NCBI GenBank assembly: GCA_036403155.1
Contig: DASWRM010000032.1
Coordinates: 1 to 46,875, forward strand
Length of the DNA: 46,875 nucleotides
Reading direction: 5' to 3'
From: Gaiellales bacterium
GTDB taxonomy: Bacteria > Actinomycetota > Thermoleophilia > Gaiellales > JAICJC01
Positions 27,335 through 34,725 of the stretch are shown one piece after another. The position numbers were made by a program, and so were the translations under genes. Each line of letters opens with the position of its first letter. Within the stretch, counting starts at the first letter, position 1. The notes under the pieces are model-generated. The model was not told the origin of the DNA. It saw only the letters and a list, made by a program, of their open reading frames with translations, and did no database searches.

Positions 27335-27833
27335 ATGAACCGATTGCTTCCGCCGCTGCTGCTCGCCGCGCGTCGTCGCCGCCGGCTGGGCCTGGGCGCA
27401 CCGCGAGGGTCCGCCTCCGCCGGAGGGCACGATCGCCCGCGTCGTGGACGGCGACACCGTCATCGTCCGCGCCGGCTCGCGGACGCTCGACGTCCGCCTG
27501 CTGGGGATCGACACGCCGGAGACGGTGGATCCGCACCGGCCGGTCGGGTGCTTCGGGCCGGAGGCGTCCGCATACACCAAGCACCTGCTCACCGGGCGCC
27601 GCGTCCGTCTGGTCTACGACCGGCAGCTGCACGACCGCTACGGGCGCTGGCTGGCATACATCTACCTGCAGCGGCCGGGGCGGCCTGACCTGTTCGTGAA
27701 CGCCCGGCTCGTGTCGGGCGGCTTTGCGCGGACGCTCTCGATCCCGCCAAACACGGCGCACGCCGCCGACCTGGCGGCGCTGGAGAGGGCCGCGGCGCTG
27801 GCCGGCCGTGGCCTGTGGTCAGCCTGCGGCTGA
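27335..27833 (+). pseudogene. Secreted thermonuclease-like (SNase) gene with a single-base frameshift
   Basis: ATG 27335 begins a clear signal-peptide start (MNRLLPPLLLAA), but that frame then degrades into arginines. Dropping one C near 27371 joins it to the +1 frame, which continues the hydrophobic segment as VVAAGWAWAHREGPPPPEG and runs into a complete staphylococcal-nuclease-like domain: VVDGDTVIV, VRLLGIDTPE (Arg, Asp, Glu of the active site) and HDRYGRWLAYIY (second Arg). The nuclease frame has no start codon between its upstream stop (27336-27338) and GTG 27444. So either the gene is disrupted, the assembly has an extra base in a CGCGCGTCGTCG run, or a shorter cytoplasmic protein starts at 27444 (129 aa). 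Intact, it would be a 165-aa secreted calcium-dependent nuclease. Confidence 0.8.
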
Positions 27834-27914
27834 ATCAGCGGTCTCTCATGGCGGTCATACCAGCGACGGTAGACCATCCAGCCCCGGCGGCTGAGCGAGG
27901 GGTAGACTGCGGCC

Positions 27915-28118
27915 ATGCGCCGCCTCATCGGCATCGCCGTTCTGATCGCCGCGGGGGCCGTTCTCGCCCGGCTGCTCGGCACTCGCGACGCGCCCGTCGC
28001 CGCGAGCGGAAACGGCCACGCCGCCGACGAGGAGCGTGTCGAGATGCTGCGCGAGCGGATCGGTGCGGCCCGCCGCCGGCTTCGCGACGAGTTCGACAGC
28101 GTGCGTGGCGCCGAGTAG
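27915..28118 (+). CDS. Small single-span membrane protein
   Basis: A 67-aa frame with an N-terminal membrane segment or signal anchor (LIGIAVLIAAGAVLARLLG) and a charged helical tail (EERVEMLRERIGAARRRLRDEF) that could form a short coiled coil. It ends inside the start of the phosphoesterase gene (14-nt overlap), which suggests coupling. No family is recognised and there is no strong ribosome binding site, but the amphipathic composition and position favour a real gene. Confidence 0.55.
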   Translation: MRRLIGIAVLIAAGAVLARLLGTRDAPVAASGNGHAADEERVEMLRERIGAARRRLRDEFDSVRGAE

Positions 28119-28944
28119 GACGCGGGGCGCAGCCGCGGCGGTCGCAGCGGGCGCCGGGCTGCTCGCTGCGTGGGGGATGTTCGAGGCGCAGTGGCTCGAG
28201 ACGCGCGAGCTGGACGTGCCGGTCGCCGGCCTGCCGCCCGAGCTGGAAGGCCTCACCATCCTGCACCTGTCCGACTTCCACGCCGGCACGCCGTCGCTCA
28301 ACCTGCGCACCATGCGCAAGGCGGTCGCATTCGGTGTCGAGCAGCAGCCGGACATGGTCGTTGTCACAGGAGACATCATCACCCACCGCCGTGGAGTGGA
28401 CGCGGTGCTCGAGCAGCTCGCGCGCCTGCAGCCGCCGCTCGGGATGTACGGGTCGCTCGGAAACCACGACACCGGCGACACGCGCGATCCGTTCTCGCGA
28501 GCGGTCGTCCCTGAGGAGTGGGGCGCGGCGCCGATGCAGCTGCTGCGCGACCGCAGCGTGACGCTCGAGCACAACGCCGGAGTGATCGAGGTCGCCGGCA
28601 TGGAGCCGGAGCCGTGGACGCAGGGGGTGGCCGCACCCGAGCGACTGTTCACCGGCGCCGCCCAGCTTCGGATCCTGCTCTCGCACTTTCCCGATGTCGT
28701 CGACGACCTGCCCCCGGGTGCCTGCTCGCTGGTGCTCGCGGGTCACCTGCACGGCGGGCAGATCTGCCTGCCCCGGCCGGGCGGGCGGCTGCGGCTCTCG
28801 CACACGCGCTGGCGGTACCTGGACGGCGTCCACCATGTCGGCGACACCACCCTCGTCGTCTCGCGCGGCACCGGCACGACGCTCGTGCCCTTCCGCCTCC
28901 TCGCCCGGCCGGAGGTCGCGCTCCTCCGGCTGCGGCCGGCCTGA
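28105..28944 (+). CDS. Membrane-anchored metallophosphoesterase (YkuE-like)
   Basis: A 279-aa calcineurin-like phosphoesterase. After an N-terminal hydrophobic segment (AAAAVAAGAGLLAAWGMF) come the metal-binding motifs in order: LSDFHAG (Asp, His), VVTGDII (Asp), GSLGNHD (Asn, His), LLSHFPD (His) and LAGHLHGGQ (His-x-His). This is the YkuE/YaeI set of proteins, which act on lipid A precursors or cell-wall-linked substrates in some bacteria; the substrate here is unknown. I start at GTG 28105, just before the hydrophobic segment, because earlier in-frame sequence is a shadow of the preceding small gene. Convergent with the DUF4097 gene, stops 8 bp apart. Confidence 0.92.
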   Translation: MAPSRTRGAAAAVAAGAGLLAAWGMFEAQWLETRELDVPVAGLPPELEGLTILHLSDFHAGTPSLNLRTMRKAVAFGVEQQPDMVVVTGDIITHRRGVDAVLEQLARLQPPLGMYGSLGNHDTGDTRDPFSRAVVPEEWGAAPMQLLRDRSVTLEHNAGVIEVAGMEPEPWTQGVAAPERLFTGAAQLRILLSHFPDVVDDLPPGACSLVLAGHLHGGQICLPRPGGRLRLSHTRWRYLDGVHHVGDTTLVVSRGTGTTLVPFRLLARPEVALLRLRPA

Positions 28945-28952
28945 CCGGCCGC

Positions 28953-29780
28953 TCAGGCTGGAGCGACGCCGGCCGCCCGGAACAGCCGCACGTCGCCGCT
29001 GGTCGAGTTCGCGCTGATGCGCAGCTCCACCTCGCGGTCTCCCTCGTGCCCGCCGAGCGGCTCGAGATCGGACCGCGTCTCGCCGCTCAGCGACGCGACG
29101 TCCATCCAGAGGCGCGCGCCGGCGGCAACTCCGACGGTGATGTCGCCGGAGACGCTCTGCAGCTTGACCTCGCCGCGCGTGACCGCGTCGAGCAGCACGT
29201 CGCCCGAGACCGTCTTGGCGCGGAGCGAGGAGCCGGCCCAGCCGACACGCAGGTCGCCCGAGACGGACGTCAGCGTCGCCTCGCCCTCGACCGACCGCAG
29301 CTCGACGTCGCCGGACACCGTCGCTGAACGTGCCTCGCCCGCCACGGCGCCAGCCTCGATGTCGCCGCTGACCGTCTTCAGCGACGCGGGGCCGCCCACG
29401 TCGCCGACCGACACGTCGCCCGACGCCGTCTCGATCCGCGCCTCCGCGAGCCGTCCGACGACCGTCACGTCGGCGGACGCGCTCTCGGCGTCGAGGCGGC
29501 TGCCGTGGGGCGCCCTGATCGTCGTGCGCAGCTCCGGATCGCGCCGGATGCCGAGCAGGCCCCGGCGCCCGGTCGACTCGACCACGATCTCCTGACCGTC
29601 GCCGGTCTCCCGCACGTCCTGGCGCACGCCGGCGGCTGCCTCGGCGGCCGCGCTGTCGCCCGGCGACGCCGGCTCGACAAGCACCTCGGTGACCGGCTGG
29701 TCCCATGTCGCGATCTCGATTCGCCCCGCCGGGATGCGCAGCCGCAGACGCGGGGGAGTGGGGGTCTCGTACGTGTTCAT
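28953..29780 (-). CDS. DUF4097-family beta-strand repeat protein
   Basis: A 275-aa protein built of short repeats of about 18-20 residues centred on (T/S)VSGD(V/I), seen at least seven times (TASGDVSV, TVSGDIEA, TVSGDVEL, SVSGDLRV, TVSGDVLL, SVSGDITV, STSGDVRL). This is the DUF4097 family, thought to form a beta-solenoid. No signal peptide or membrane segment is seen, so it should be cytoplasmic here, although many relatives are membrane-linked. Start ATG 29780 has AGGAG at spacing 7. It is the last gene of an operon with a ribbon-helix-helix protein and a 49-aa ORF. Molecular role unknown. Confidence 0.9.
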   Translation of the reverse strand: MNTYETPTPPRLRLRIPAGRIEIATWDQPVTEVLVEPASPGDSAAAEAAAGVRQDVRETGDGQEIVVESTGRRGLLGIRRDPELRTTIRAPHGSRLDAESASADVTVVGRLAEARIETASGDVSVGDVGGPASLKTVSGDIEAGAVAGEARSATVSGDVELRSVEGEATLTSVSGDLRVGWAGSSLRAKTVSGDVLLDAVTRGEVKLQSVSGDITVGVAAGARLWMDVASLSGETRSDLEPLGGHEGDREVELRISANSTSGDVRLFRAAGVAPA

Positions 29781-29793
29781 GCGTCGGCTCCTC

Positions 29794-29943
29794 TCACGAC
29801 CGGACGTATCCGGCGTGCCGGGTCGTCTGGATCTCGGATGCGTGCCGCTGCGCGGGCCGCCTGGGCCCGGTGGTCGGCTGTGTCCACGGCGTCAGCATCG
29901 CTGCCGCGCTCGCGGGCAGGGCGGTGTTGTCTCGGTGCGTCAT
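29794..29943 (-). CDS. Small ORF (49 aa) between RHH and DUF4097 genes
   Basis: ATG 29943 is preceded by GAGGAG at a 6-base spacing, which overlaps the stop of the RHH gene, and the frame ends TGA 29794-29796 just two bases before the ribosome binding site of the DUF4097 gene. The 49-residue product is Thr-, Pro- and Arg-rich (start MTHRDNTALPASAAAML) with no recognised domain. The exact fit between two well-spaced ribosome binding sites argues for translation, perhaps mainly to couple its neighbours. Confidence 0.6.
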   Translation of the reverse strand: MTHRDNTALPASAAAMLTPWTQPTTGPRRPAQRHASEIQTTRHAGYVRS

Positions 29944-29953
29944 GTCGTTCTCC

Positions 29954-30403
29954 TCAGCTGCTTGCGTAGCCGGTCAGCCGCTTGCCCGGTCCGAAACGGC
30001 GACGACCTTGGTCGAGCCCGCGTGCGGTGGCGCGCACGAGCCAGGTGTTCAGGGACACACCCTCGGCGGCCGCAGCCGCCTCGGCCTGCGTCTTCAAGCT
30101 CTCCGGCAGGCGCAGCGTGATGCGAGCCGCCTGCTCGTCGTCCGCCGGCGGAGCGTCGGCTGCCGCTTCGGCAAAGGCGAGCGTCACCTCGCGGCCGGCC
30201 AGCCGCACCTCGACGTGCCCGATGGGGAGCTGTGCGTTGAGCTCGAGCGCCGCCTCGCCCAGGATGTCGAGCAGCCGCAGCCGCAGGGCGGGCTCGAGCA
30301 CTCGCCCGAGCTGTTCTGCGATCCGCTGCCCGTCCTCGTCGGCAATCGCCGCCGCCGACGCCAGGTCGGCGCGAAGCGCTTCGATGTGTCCTGACGTATC
30401 CAT
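29954..30403 (-). CDS. Ribbon-helix-helix (HicB/Arc-like) DNA-binding protein
   Basis: A 149-aa protein. The C-terminal part (about residues 92-135) is a ribbon-helix-helix motif: the strand ARITLRLPESLK, a first helix TQAEAAAAAEG, then VSLNTWLVRATARGL, as in Arc, MetJ and HicB-type antitoxins. The N-terminal part is acidic and helical with no recognised domain. It heads an operon with a small ORF and DUF4097, and no toxin is recognisable beside it. Start ATG 30403 has no ribosome binding site but lies about 7 bases after a -10 hexamer, so the transcript is probably leaderless. The overlapping palindrome TGACGTCA and related repeats suggest that it represses its own promoter. Confidence 0.85.
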   Translation of the reverse strand: MDTSGHIEALRADLASAAAIADEDGQRIAEQLGRVLEPALRLRLLDILGEAALELNAQLPIGHVEVRLAGREVTLAFAEAAADAPPADDEQAARITLRLPESLKTQAEAAAAAEGVSLNTWLVRATARGLDQGRRRFGPGKRLTGYASS

Positions 30404-30444
30404 GACGTCATTATGACATCACTTAGGCGTCTGTCAAGTGTCAT
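30402..30444 (-). promoter_or_regulatory. Consensus promoter and operator repeats for the RHH operon
   Basis: Minus strand: TTGACA (30438-30433), a 17-base spacer, CATAAT (30415-30410), then 6 bases to ATG 30403. This is the best promoter match in the window and implies a leaderless mRNA. Repeats overlie it: ATGACGTCA (30402-30410) and ATGACATCA (30413-30421) with an 11-base period, and AAGTGTCAT (30436-30444), close to an inverted copy. These are likely RHH-protein sites. Confidence 0.75.
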
Positions 30445-30458
30445 GGTGACGAGCAGGG

Positions 30459-30464
30459 TAGAAT
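30459..30464 (+). promoter_or_regulatory. -10 element of a leaderless transcript for the Asp23 operon
   Basis: TAGAAT at 30459-30464 is followed after 6 bases by ATG 30471, with no ribosome binding site between, the geometry of a leaderless actinobacterial mRNA. A -35 is not obvious. The divergent RHH promoter and its repeats lie 15 bases upstream, so the same protein could affect both directions. Confidence 0.5.
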
Positions 30465-30470
30465 CGGGCA

Positions 30471-30836
30471 ATGGACGCGCCGCACGACCTGCCGCCGGAA
30501 TCCGTACACTCTGCCGCCGCGAGCGCGCACATCAGCCACGCCGTGATCGCGACGTACGCCGCGGCCGCCGCGGTCGAGGTCGCTGGCGTCCATGCGATCG
30601 CGGGCGGTGAGCGCGGCACTGTCGATCCCGAGCGCGCGCCGAAGGGGGTGCGAGTCGTGACCGAGGGTGACGCACTGGGCCTCGAGCTGCACCTCGTGAC
30701 GGAGTGGGGCGCCAGCATCCCGCGCGTCGCGGGCGAGGTGAGCCGCCGCGTTCGCGACTACCTCGGCTCGATGATCGAGCTCGAGCCGTCCTCCGTGTCG
30801 GTCGTCGTCGACGACGTCGCTCCGCCCCTGTCATGA
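30471..30836 (+). CDS. Asp23/Gls24 family envelope stress protein
   Basis: A 121-aa Asp23-family protein: HISHAVIATYAAAAAVEVAGVHAI matches the first helix-strand block (the usual 'A...AEVPGV' pattern), followed by basic GVRVVTEGDALGLELHLVTEWGASIP and VSRRVRDYLGSMIELEPSSVSVVVDDV. These proteins are linked to envelope stress in Staphylococcus and are often found near fatty-acid or cell-wall genes. Starts at ATG 30471, probably leaderless. Its stop overlaps the GNAT start (ATGA), and the sigK/rskA-like pair follows, so the operon has an envelope-stress flavour. Confidence 0.88.
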   Translation: MDAPHDLPPESVHSAAASAHISHAVIATYAAAAAVEVAGVHAIAGGERGTVDPERAPKGVRVVTEGDALGLELHLVTEWGASIPRVAGEVSRRVRDYLGSMIELEPSSVSVVVDDVAPPLS

Positions 30837-31444
30837 CCAGCGTCGAGCACCTGACCGGCGCGACGGTCGGCATCGCGCCCACCCCGTGCCGCGACTGCAT
30901 GTGGTGGCAGACGCGCCCGGGGGGCCGGTCGGGAGATCGTGAACGATGGGCTCGCGAGGCCGAGGAGGACTTCGGGCCGTGGGGGAAGCTGTACATCGAC
31001 GAGGGGCGGGTGATCGGCCTCATCCAGTACGGCCCGAGCGACCGCTTCGCACGCGCCCGCCATCTACCGGCCGGGCCTCCAGGCCGCGACGCGGTGCTCG
31101 TCACCTGCGCCTACCTGACCGACGCGCAGAGCCCCTGGGTGCTCCAGAGCCTGTTCCTCGCAGCGATCGGGGAGTGTCGGGACCGGGGGCTGCCTGCGCT
31201 GGAGACGTTCGGCTACCGCTATCCGCCGGACGAGGGGTTCGCGTCGCGGTTCCTCGGCCACCGCACGATCTTCCCGGCCGACTTCCTGCGCGACCTCGGC
31301 TTCCATCCGCAGCGGACGGCCGGCCGCGTCTCGCTCGAGCGGCTCGACCTGCGCGCCATCGAGACGGTCACCGAGGAAAGCCGGCTGGAACGGCTGCGCG
31401 CGCGGCTCGCGCTGGTCAACCCCGCGCCGGCCGGCGTCGCGTGA
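30833..31444 (+). CDS. GNAT-like N-acetyltransferase
   Basis: A 203-aa protein that fits a GNAT-type acetyltransferase: central strands GRVIGLIQYGPSDRF and DAVLVTCAYLTD, then the acceptor-type segment SLFLAAIGECRDRGLPALETFGYRY. The acetyl-CoA loop is less typical than in the gene at 17796. An N-terminal CRDCMWWQTRP segment with two cysteines is a conserved feature of this actinobacterial group. ATG 30833 overlaps the Asp23 stop by 4 nt. Substrate unknown; because it is coupled to Asp23 and followed by a sigma factor 22 bp on, a stress-linked role is possible. Confidence 0.78.
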   Translation: MTSVEHLTGATVGIAPTPCRDCMWWQTRPGGRSGDRERWAREAEEDFGPWGKLYIDEGRVIGLIQYGPSDRFARARHLPAGPPGRDAVLVTCAYLTDAQSPWVLQSLFLAAIGECRDRGLPALETFGYRYPPDEGFASRFLGHRTIFPADFLRDLGFHPQRTAGRVSLERLDLRAIETVTEESRLERLRARLALVNPAPAGVA

Positions 31445-31466
31445 ACCATTCTTGGACGATGGGCGA

Positions 31467-32084
31467 ATGATGGATCGCACACCGAGGAAGGATCCGGTCA
31501 CGGAACATCTGTCCGATCACGGGCTGCTCGCGCTCGTGGCGCGAGGCGACCGTGAGGCGTTCGCCAGGCTGTACGACCTGTACGCCGCCCCGGCGTACTC
31601 GCTCGCGCTGCGCGTCGTCCGCGACCGCGACCTGGCGTCGGACGTCGTCCAGGACGCCTTCCTCACGATCTGGAACCAGGCGTCGAAGTTCGACTCGTCG
31701 CGTGGCCAACCCTCGAGCTGGATACTGACCGTGACCCATCACAAGGCCGTCGACCTGGTTCGACGAGAGGAGCGCCGTCGCGCCGAGGCGATGGACGAGG
31801 CGCGCGACACGCCCGACACAGCGGCTCCCGTCGAGGAACAGGCGTGGCAGGGCGTCGCCCGCGAGCAGGTGCGGGCGGCGATGTCGAAGCTGCCGGACCC
31901 GCACCGCGAGGTGCTCGAGCTCGCGTACTTCGCCGGCTACACCCAGTCGCAGCTCGCCGAGCGGCTGGCCGTCCCGATCGGCACCGTCAAGAGCCGCACC
32001 TTCGCGGCCATGAACGCCCTACGCGACCTGCTGGCCGCGTCGGGCATGCATCCGGAGCAGGAATGGAACACGTCGACGAGCTGA
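31467..32084 (+). CDS. sigK: ECF sigma factor, SigK-like
   Basis: A 205-aa extracytoplasmic-function sigma factor. Region 2 is ARLYDLYAAPAYSLALRVVRDRDLASDVVQDAFLTIWNQASKFD with the -10-recognising WILTVTHHKAVDLVRRE helix; region 4 is LPDPHREVLELAYFAGYTQSQLAERL and GTVKSRTFAAMNALRDLL. Together with a downstream RskA-type anti-sigma gene this matches the SigK group (ECF19). Adjacent ATGs at 31467 and 31470 are both possible starts, and a TTG at 31452 is less likely. The last 22 bases overlap the anti-sigma gene. It probably belongs to the Asp23-GNAT-sigK-rskA operon. Confidence 0.94.
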   Translation: MMDRTPRKDPVTEHLSDHGLLALVARGDREAFARLYDLYAAPAYSLALRVVRDRDLASDVVQDAFLTIWNQASKFDSSRGQPSSWILTVTHHKAVDLVRREERRRAEAMDEARDTPDTAAPVEEQAWQGVAREQVRAAMSKLPDPHREVLELAYFAGYTQSQLAERLAVPIGTVKSRTFAAMNALRDLLAASGMHPEQEWNTSTS

Positions 32085-32731
32085 TTGCCGCACACGCGCT
32101 GCATGCGCTCGATGCCGACGATGAGCGCAGGGTCGAGGAGCACCTCGCGGGCTGCGACCGGTGCCGTGCGCAGCTGCGCGAGATGGAGGGCGTCGCCGCG
32201 GCCATCGCGTATTCCGCCCCCGCGGCGCACCCGCCTCCGGAGCTCCGAGCGCGCGTGCTCGAGGCGATCGGCCCCACGGTCGTCGCGCCGCCGGCCGAGC
32301 TGCAGGCCGCCCGGCCGCGGCGGTGGTCGTGGTGGCCGCGGTTCGCGGCGTTCGCGGTGCCCGCTCTCGCGGCGGCCGTGGTGGCGCTCGCAGTCTGGAA
32401 CGTCTCGCTGCGCAACGACAGCGGCGGGCCCGCGATCCAGTCCGTCGCCACGGTCGGCAACGTCGGCAGCGTGGTGGCCTACCGAGGCGGCGAGGCGACG
32501 CTGGTGGGAAACCTGAGGCCGGCCCCTCCCAACCACGTCTACGAGGCGTGGGTGATCCCGCGCGGGCAGTCGGTGCCCGTCGCGGCGGGGACGTTTGCCG
32601 GTGGCCGGGCCATCTCCTTCACACTCACGCGCGAGGCGTCCGCGGGCGACAAGGTCGTGATCACGCTCGAGCCGGGGCACGGCGGCTCTGCGCCGAAGGG
32701 CCCGGCGGTCGGCCAGGCCGTGATCGCCTGA
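32063..32731 (+). CDS. rskA: Anti-sigma factor, RskA-like
   Basis: A 222-aa single-span membrane protein. Residues 1-40 are a zinc-binding anti-sigma domain (AAHALHALDADDERRVEEHLAGCDRCRAQL: His and the C-x-x-C pair), a proline-rich linker follows, then one membrane segment (FAAFAVPALAAAVVALAVW, about 94-112), and an outer RskA domain (VYEAWVIPRGQSVPVAAGTF). Such proteins hold the sigma factor at the membrane until cut by regulated proteolysis. ATG 32063 has GGAG at spacing 6 and lies inside the sigma gene. The site-1/site-2 proteases are not in this window, though a rhomboid and PDZ-Lon protease are. Convergent with the next gene, 2 bp between stops. Confidence 0.93.
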   Translation: MEHVDELIAAHALHALDADDERRVEEHLAGCDRCRAQLREMEGVAAAIAYSAPAAHPPPELRARVLEAIGPTVVAPPAELQAARPRRWSWWPRFAAFAVPALAAAVVALAVWNVSLRNDSGGPAIQSVATVGNVGSVVAYRGGEATLVGNLRPAPPNHVYEAWVIPRGQSVPVAAGTFAGGRAISFTLTREASAGDKVVITLEPGHGGSAPKGPAVGQAVIA

Positions 32732-32733
32732 CG

Positions 32734-33195
32734 CTACCGGGCGAGGAACGCCAGCGTGGCGGCGACGATGCTCGCCGACACCACGACGCGGGCGCTACGC
32801 CCGGGGTCGGGCAGGCGCACGCTGAGCCCGGACAGCGGCGCGGCCTCGCGCCTGCGCGCCTGCGACCGGCGGGCCAGGCGCACCCTGGCGAGCGCGGACT
32901 CACGCTGCGCGGAGGGGAGCAGCAGCTCGTCGAGACGGAACGGGCCGTGCTGATCGTGTGCGTGACCGTGATCCAGGCACGCGAACCCGCCGCGCGCCTC
33001 GGCCACCTCGCCGACGCACCGCGGGCAGGCATGCGGCAGCGGCTCGAACGGCTGCCAGCGCTCCCGTGAGCTGCGCCGCCGGTCGCCGTGGGTGAGCAGC
33101 TGGTGCGCCTTCCACGGGCCGTGGTCGGGGCACGTTCCGCGGTGGACGGGCCTGATGCACACGGGGCACAGGTGGCCCCGGGCACCTCGCCTCAC
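32734..33195 (-). CDS. Double zinc-ribbon protein with C-terminal membrane tail
   Basis: A 153-aa protein with two short C-x2-C...C-x2-H metal-binding knuckles: CPVCIRPVHRGTCPDHG and, after about 45 residues, CPRCVGEVAEARGGFACLDHG. A histidine-rich segment (HGHAHDQHG) follows, then an arginine-rich stretch, and the last 19 residues (ARVVVSASIVAATLAFLAR) are a single hydrophobic tail. The layout suggests a tail-anchored cytoplasmic protein. GTG 33195 overlaps the asd stop by 4 nt, placing it last in the lysC-asd operon. No known family recognised; whether it has anything to do with aspartate metabolism is unknown. Confidence 0.8.
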   Translation of the reverse strand: MRRGARGHLCPVCIRPVHRGTCPDHGPWKAHQLLTHGDRRRSSRERWQPFEPLPHACPRCVGEVAEARGGFACLDHGHAHDQHGPFRLDELLLPSAQRESALARVRLARRSQARRREAAPLSGLSVRLPDPGRSARVVVSASIVAATLAFLAR

Positions 33196-34229
33196 GCCAC
33201 GCGCTCCTGCTCGGGGACACGGATCAGGTCGCGCTCGACCAGCAGCTCGGCGATCTGCACGCCGTTCAGCGCGGCGCCCTTGCGAAGGTTGTCCGCGACC
33301 ACCCACAGCGCGATGCCGTTGCGGCGCGATCGGTCCTCGCGGATCCGCCCGACGAGCACCTCGTCCGCGCCGGCCGCGTCGCTGGGCATCGGGTAGCGGG
33401 CGGCCGCGGGGTCGTCGACGACCCGGATGCCGGGCGCCTCGGCCAGCAGCTCGCGCGCGCGGTCGGCACCGAGCGGCTGCTCGGTCTCGATCCACACGGC
33501 CTCGCTGTGCGACCGCCAGACCGGGACGCGCACGCAGGTGGCGCTGATGCCGATGCCGTCGTCCTCCAGGATCTTGTGGGTCTCGTTGACGAGCTTCGTC
33601 TCCTCGGTGGTCTCGTCGCCCTCGAACGCATCGCAGTGCGGCAGCGCGTTGAACGCGATCGGGTGAGGATAGACGTGAGGCTGGACGTCCTCGCCCTGGA
33701 GCAGCGCGACCGACTGCGTGCGAAGCTCGTCCATCGCTCGCTTGCCGGTGCCGGAGACCGCCTGGTAGGTGGCGATCGTGAGATGGCGGATACGAGCCGC
33801 GTCGTGGAGCGGCTTCAGGGCGACGACGAGCTGGATGGTCGAGCAGTTCGGGTTCGAGACGATGCCCTGGTGCGCCGCGGCGGCTCCCGGATTCACCTCG
33901 GGAACGACCAGGGGCACGGCGCGATCGAGCCGGAATGCGCTGGACTTGTCGATCACCACGCACCCGCGCTTGACGGCCTCGGGGGCGAAGCGCCTGGCGG
34001 TGCCGCCTCCGGCCGAGAACAGCGCCAGGTCGAAGCCGGCCAGCGCATCCTCGGTCAGCTCGCGCACCTCGAGCTGCTCGCCGGCGAACGGGACTCGCGT
34101 CCCGGCAGAGCGCGCGGACGCGAACGGCACCACCTCGGACGCCGGGAACGACCGCTCCGCGAGGATGGACAGCACCTCGGGACCGACCGCGCCGGTCGCG
34201 CCCACCACGGCGACGCGCGGTTCAGACAT
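33192..34229 (-). CDS. asd: Aspartate-semialdehyde dehydrogenase
   Basis: A 345-aa enzyme reducing aspartyl phosphate to aspartate semialdehyde, the second step toward lysine, threonine, methionine and diaminopimelate. The NADP loop [13 protein letters not shown], the catalytic cysteine in SNPNCSTIQ (Cys129) and the substrate histidine region GHSEAV-like segment ([11 protein letters not shown]) are present, as is the full C-terminal domain. Its start overlaps the lysC 3' end by 8 nt, so the two sequential enzymes of the pathway are coupled. Confidence 0.97.
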   Translation of the reverse strand: MSEPRVAVVGATGAVGPEVLSILAERSFPASEVVPFASARSAGTRVPFAGEQLEVRELTEDALAGFDLALFSAGGGTARRFAPEAVKRGCVVIDKSSAFRLDRAVPLVVPEVNPGAAAAHQGIVSNPNCSTIQLVVALKPLHDAARIRHLTIATYQAVSGTGKRAMDELRTQSVALLQGEDVQPHVYPHPIAFNALPHCDAFEGDETTEETKLVNETHKILEDDGIGISATCVRVPVWRSHSEAVWIETEQPLGADRARELLAEAPGIRVVDDPAAARYPMPSDAAGADEVLVGRIREDRSRRNGIALWVVADNLRKGAALNGVQIAELLVERDLIRVPEQERVA

Positions 34230-34725
34230 GCGCCGCGCCCTGATGCGACTGCTCCAGCTCGTCGGCGAACGTGTCGTGCAGCGCCTTCACGGCCTCCGGC
34301 ACCTTGTCACGGCCGATCACGCAGGAGACCTTGATCGGAGACGTCGCGATCATGCGCACGTTGACCCCGTGGTCGGCCAGCGTCTGGAACATCCGCGCCG
34401 CGATGCCGGGGTGGCTCTTCATGCCGGCGCCGATCAGGCTGACCTTGCCCGCCTCGTCGTCCACCCGCCAGTGCAGGCCAAGCTCGCGGCAGAGATCCTC
34501 GATCGTGTCGGTCATCAGCAGGAGGTCGTTCCGCGGGATCGAGAAGGTCACGTCGGCGTCGCCGTGCGTGACCGCGTTCTGGATGATCGTGTCGACGTTG
34601 ATGCCTGCGGCAGCCACGGCGTTGAAGATGCTCGCCGCGGTGCCCGGCTTGTCCGGGACGTCGGTCAGCGTCACGTAGGCCTCGTCGACCGTGTGGGTGA
34701 TGCCGGAGATGATGGCGTCTTCCAT
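34222..34725 (-). CDS. lysC: Aspartate kinase beta subunit from an internal start
   Basis: Inside lysC and in the same frame, ATG 34725 ([12 protein letters not shown]) is preceded by a textbook ribosome binding site, GGAGG (34738-34734), at a spacing of 8. The product would be 167 aa: the two ACT domains only. Corynebacterium and Bacillus lysC also encode a beta subunit from an internal start at this boundary, forming alpha2-beta2 enzymes, so this is very likely functional. Confidence 0.75.
   Translation of the reverse strand: MEDAIISGITHTVDEAYVTLTDVPDKPGTAASIFNAVAAAGINVDTIIQNAVTHGDADVTFSIPRNDLLLMTDTIEDLCRELGLHWRVDDEAGKVSLIGAGMKSHPGIAARMFQTLADHGVNVRMIATSPIKVSCVIGRDKVPEAVKALHDTFADELEQSHQGAAHV

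Noticed and set aside
29954-30403. Antitoxin of a HicAB-type toxin-antitoxin pair
   Set aside because: The fold is compatible, but no HicA-like or other toxin lies beside it; the neighbours are a 49-aa ORF and a DUF4097 protein.
30402-30410. ATGACGTCA read as a eukaryotic-type CRE element
   Set aside because: CREB-type sites have no meaning in bacteria; the sequence fits an operator for the adjacent RHH protein.
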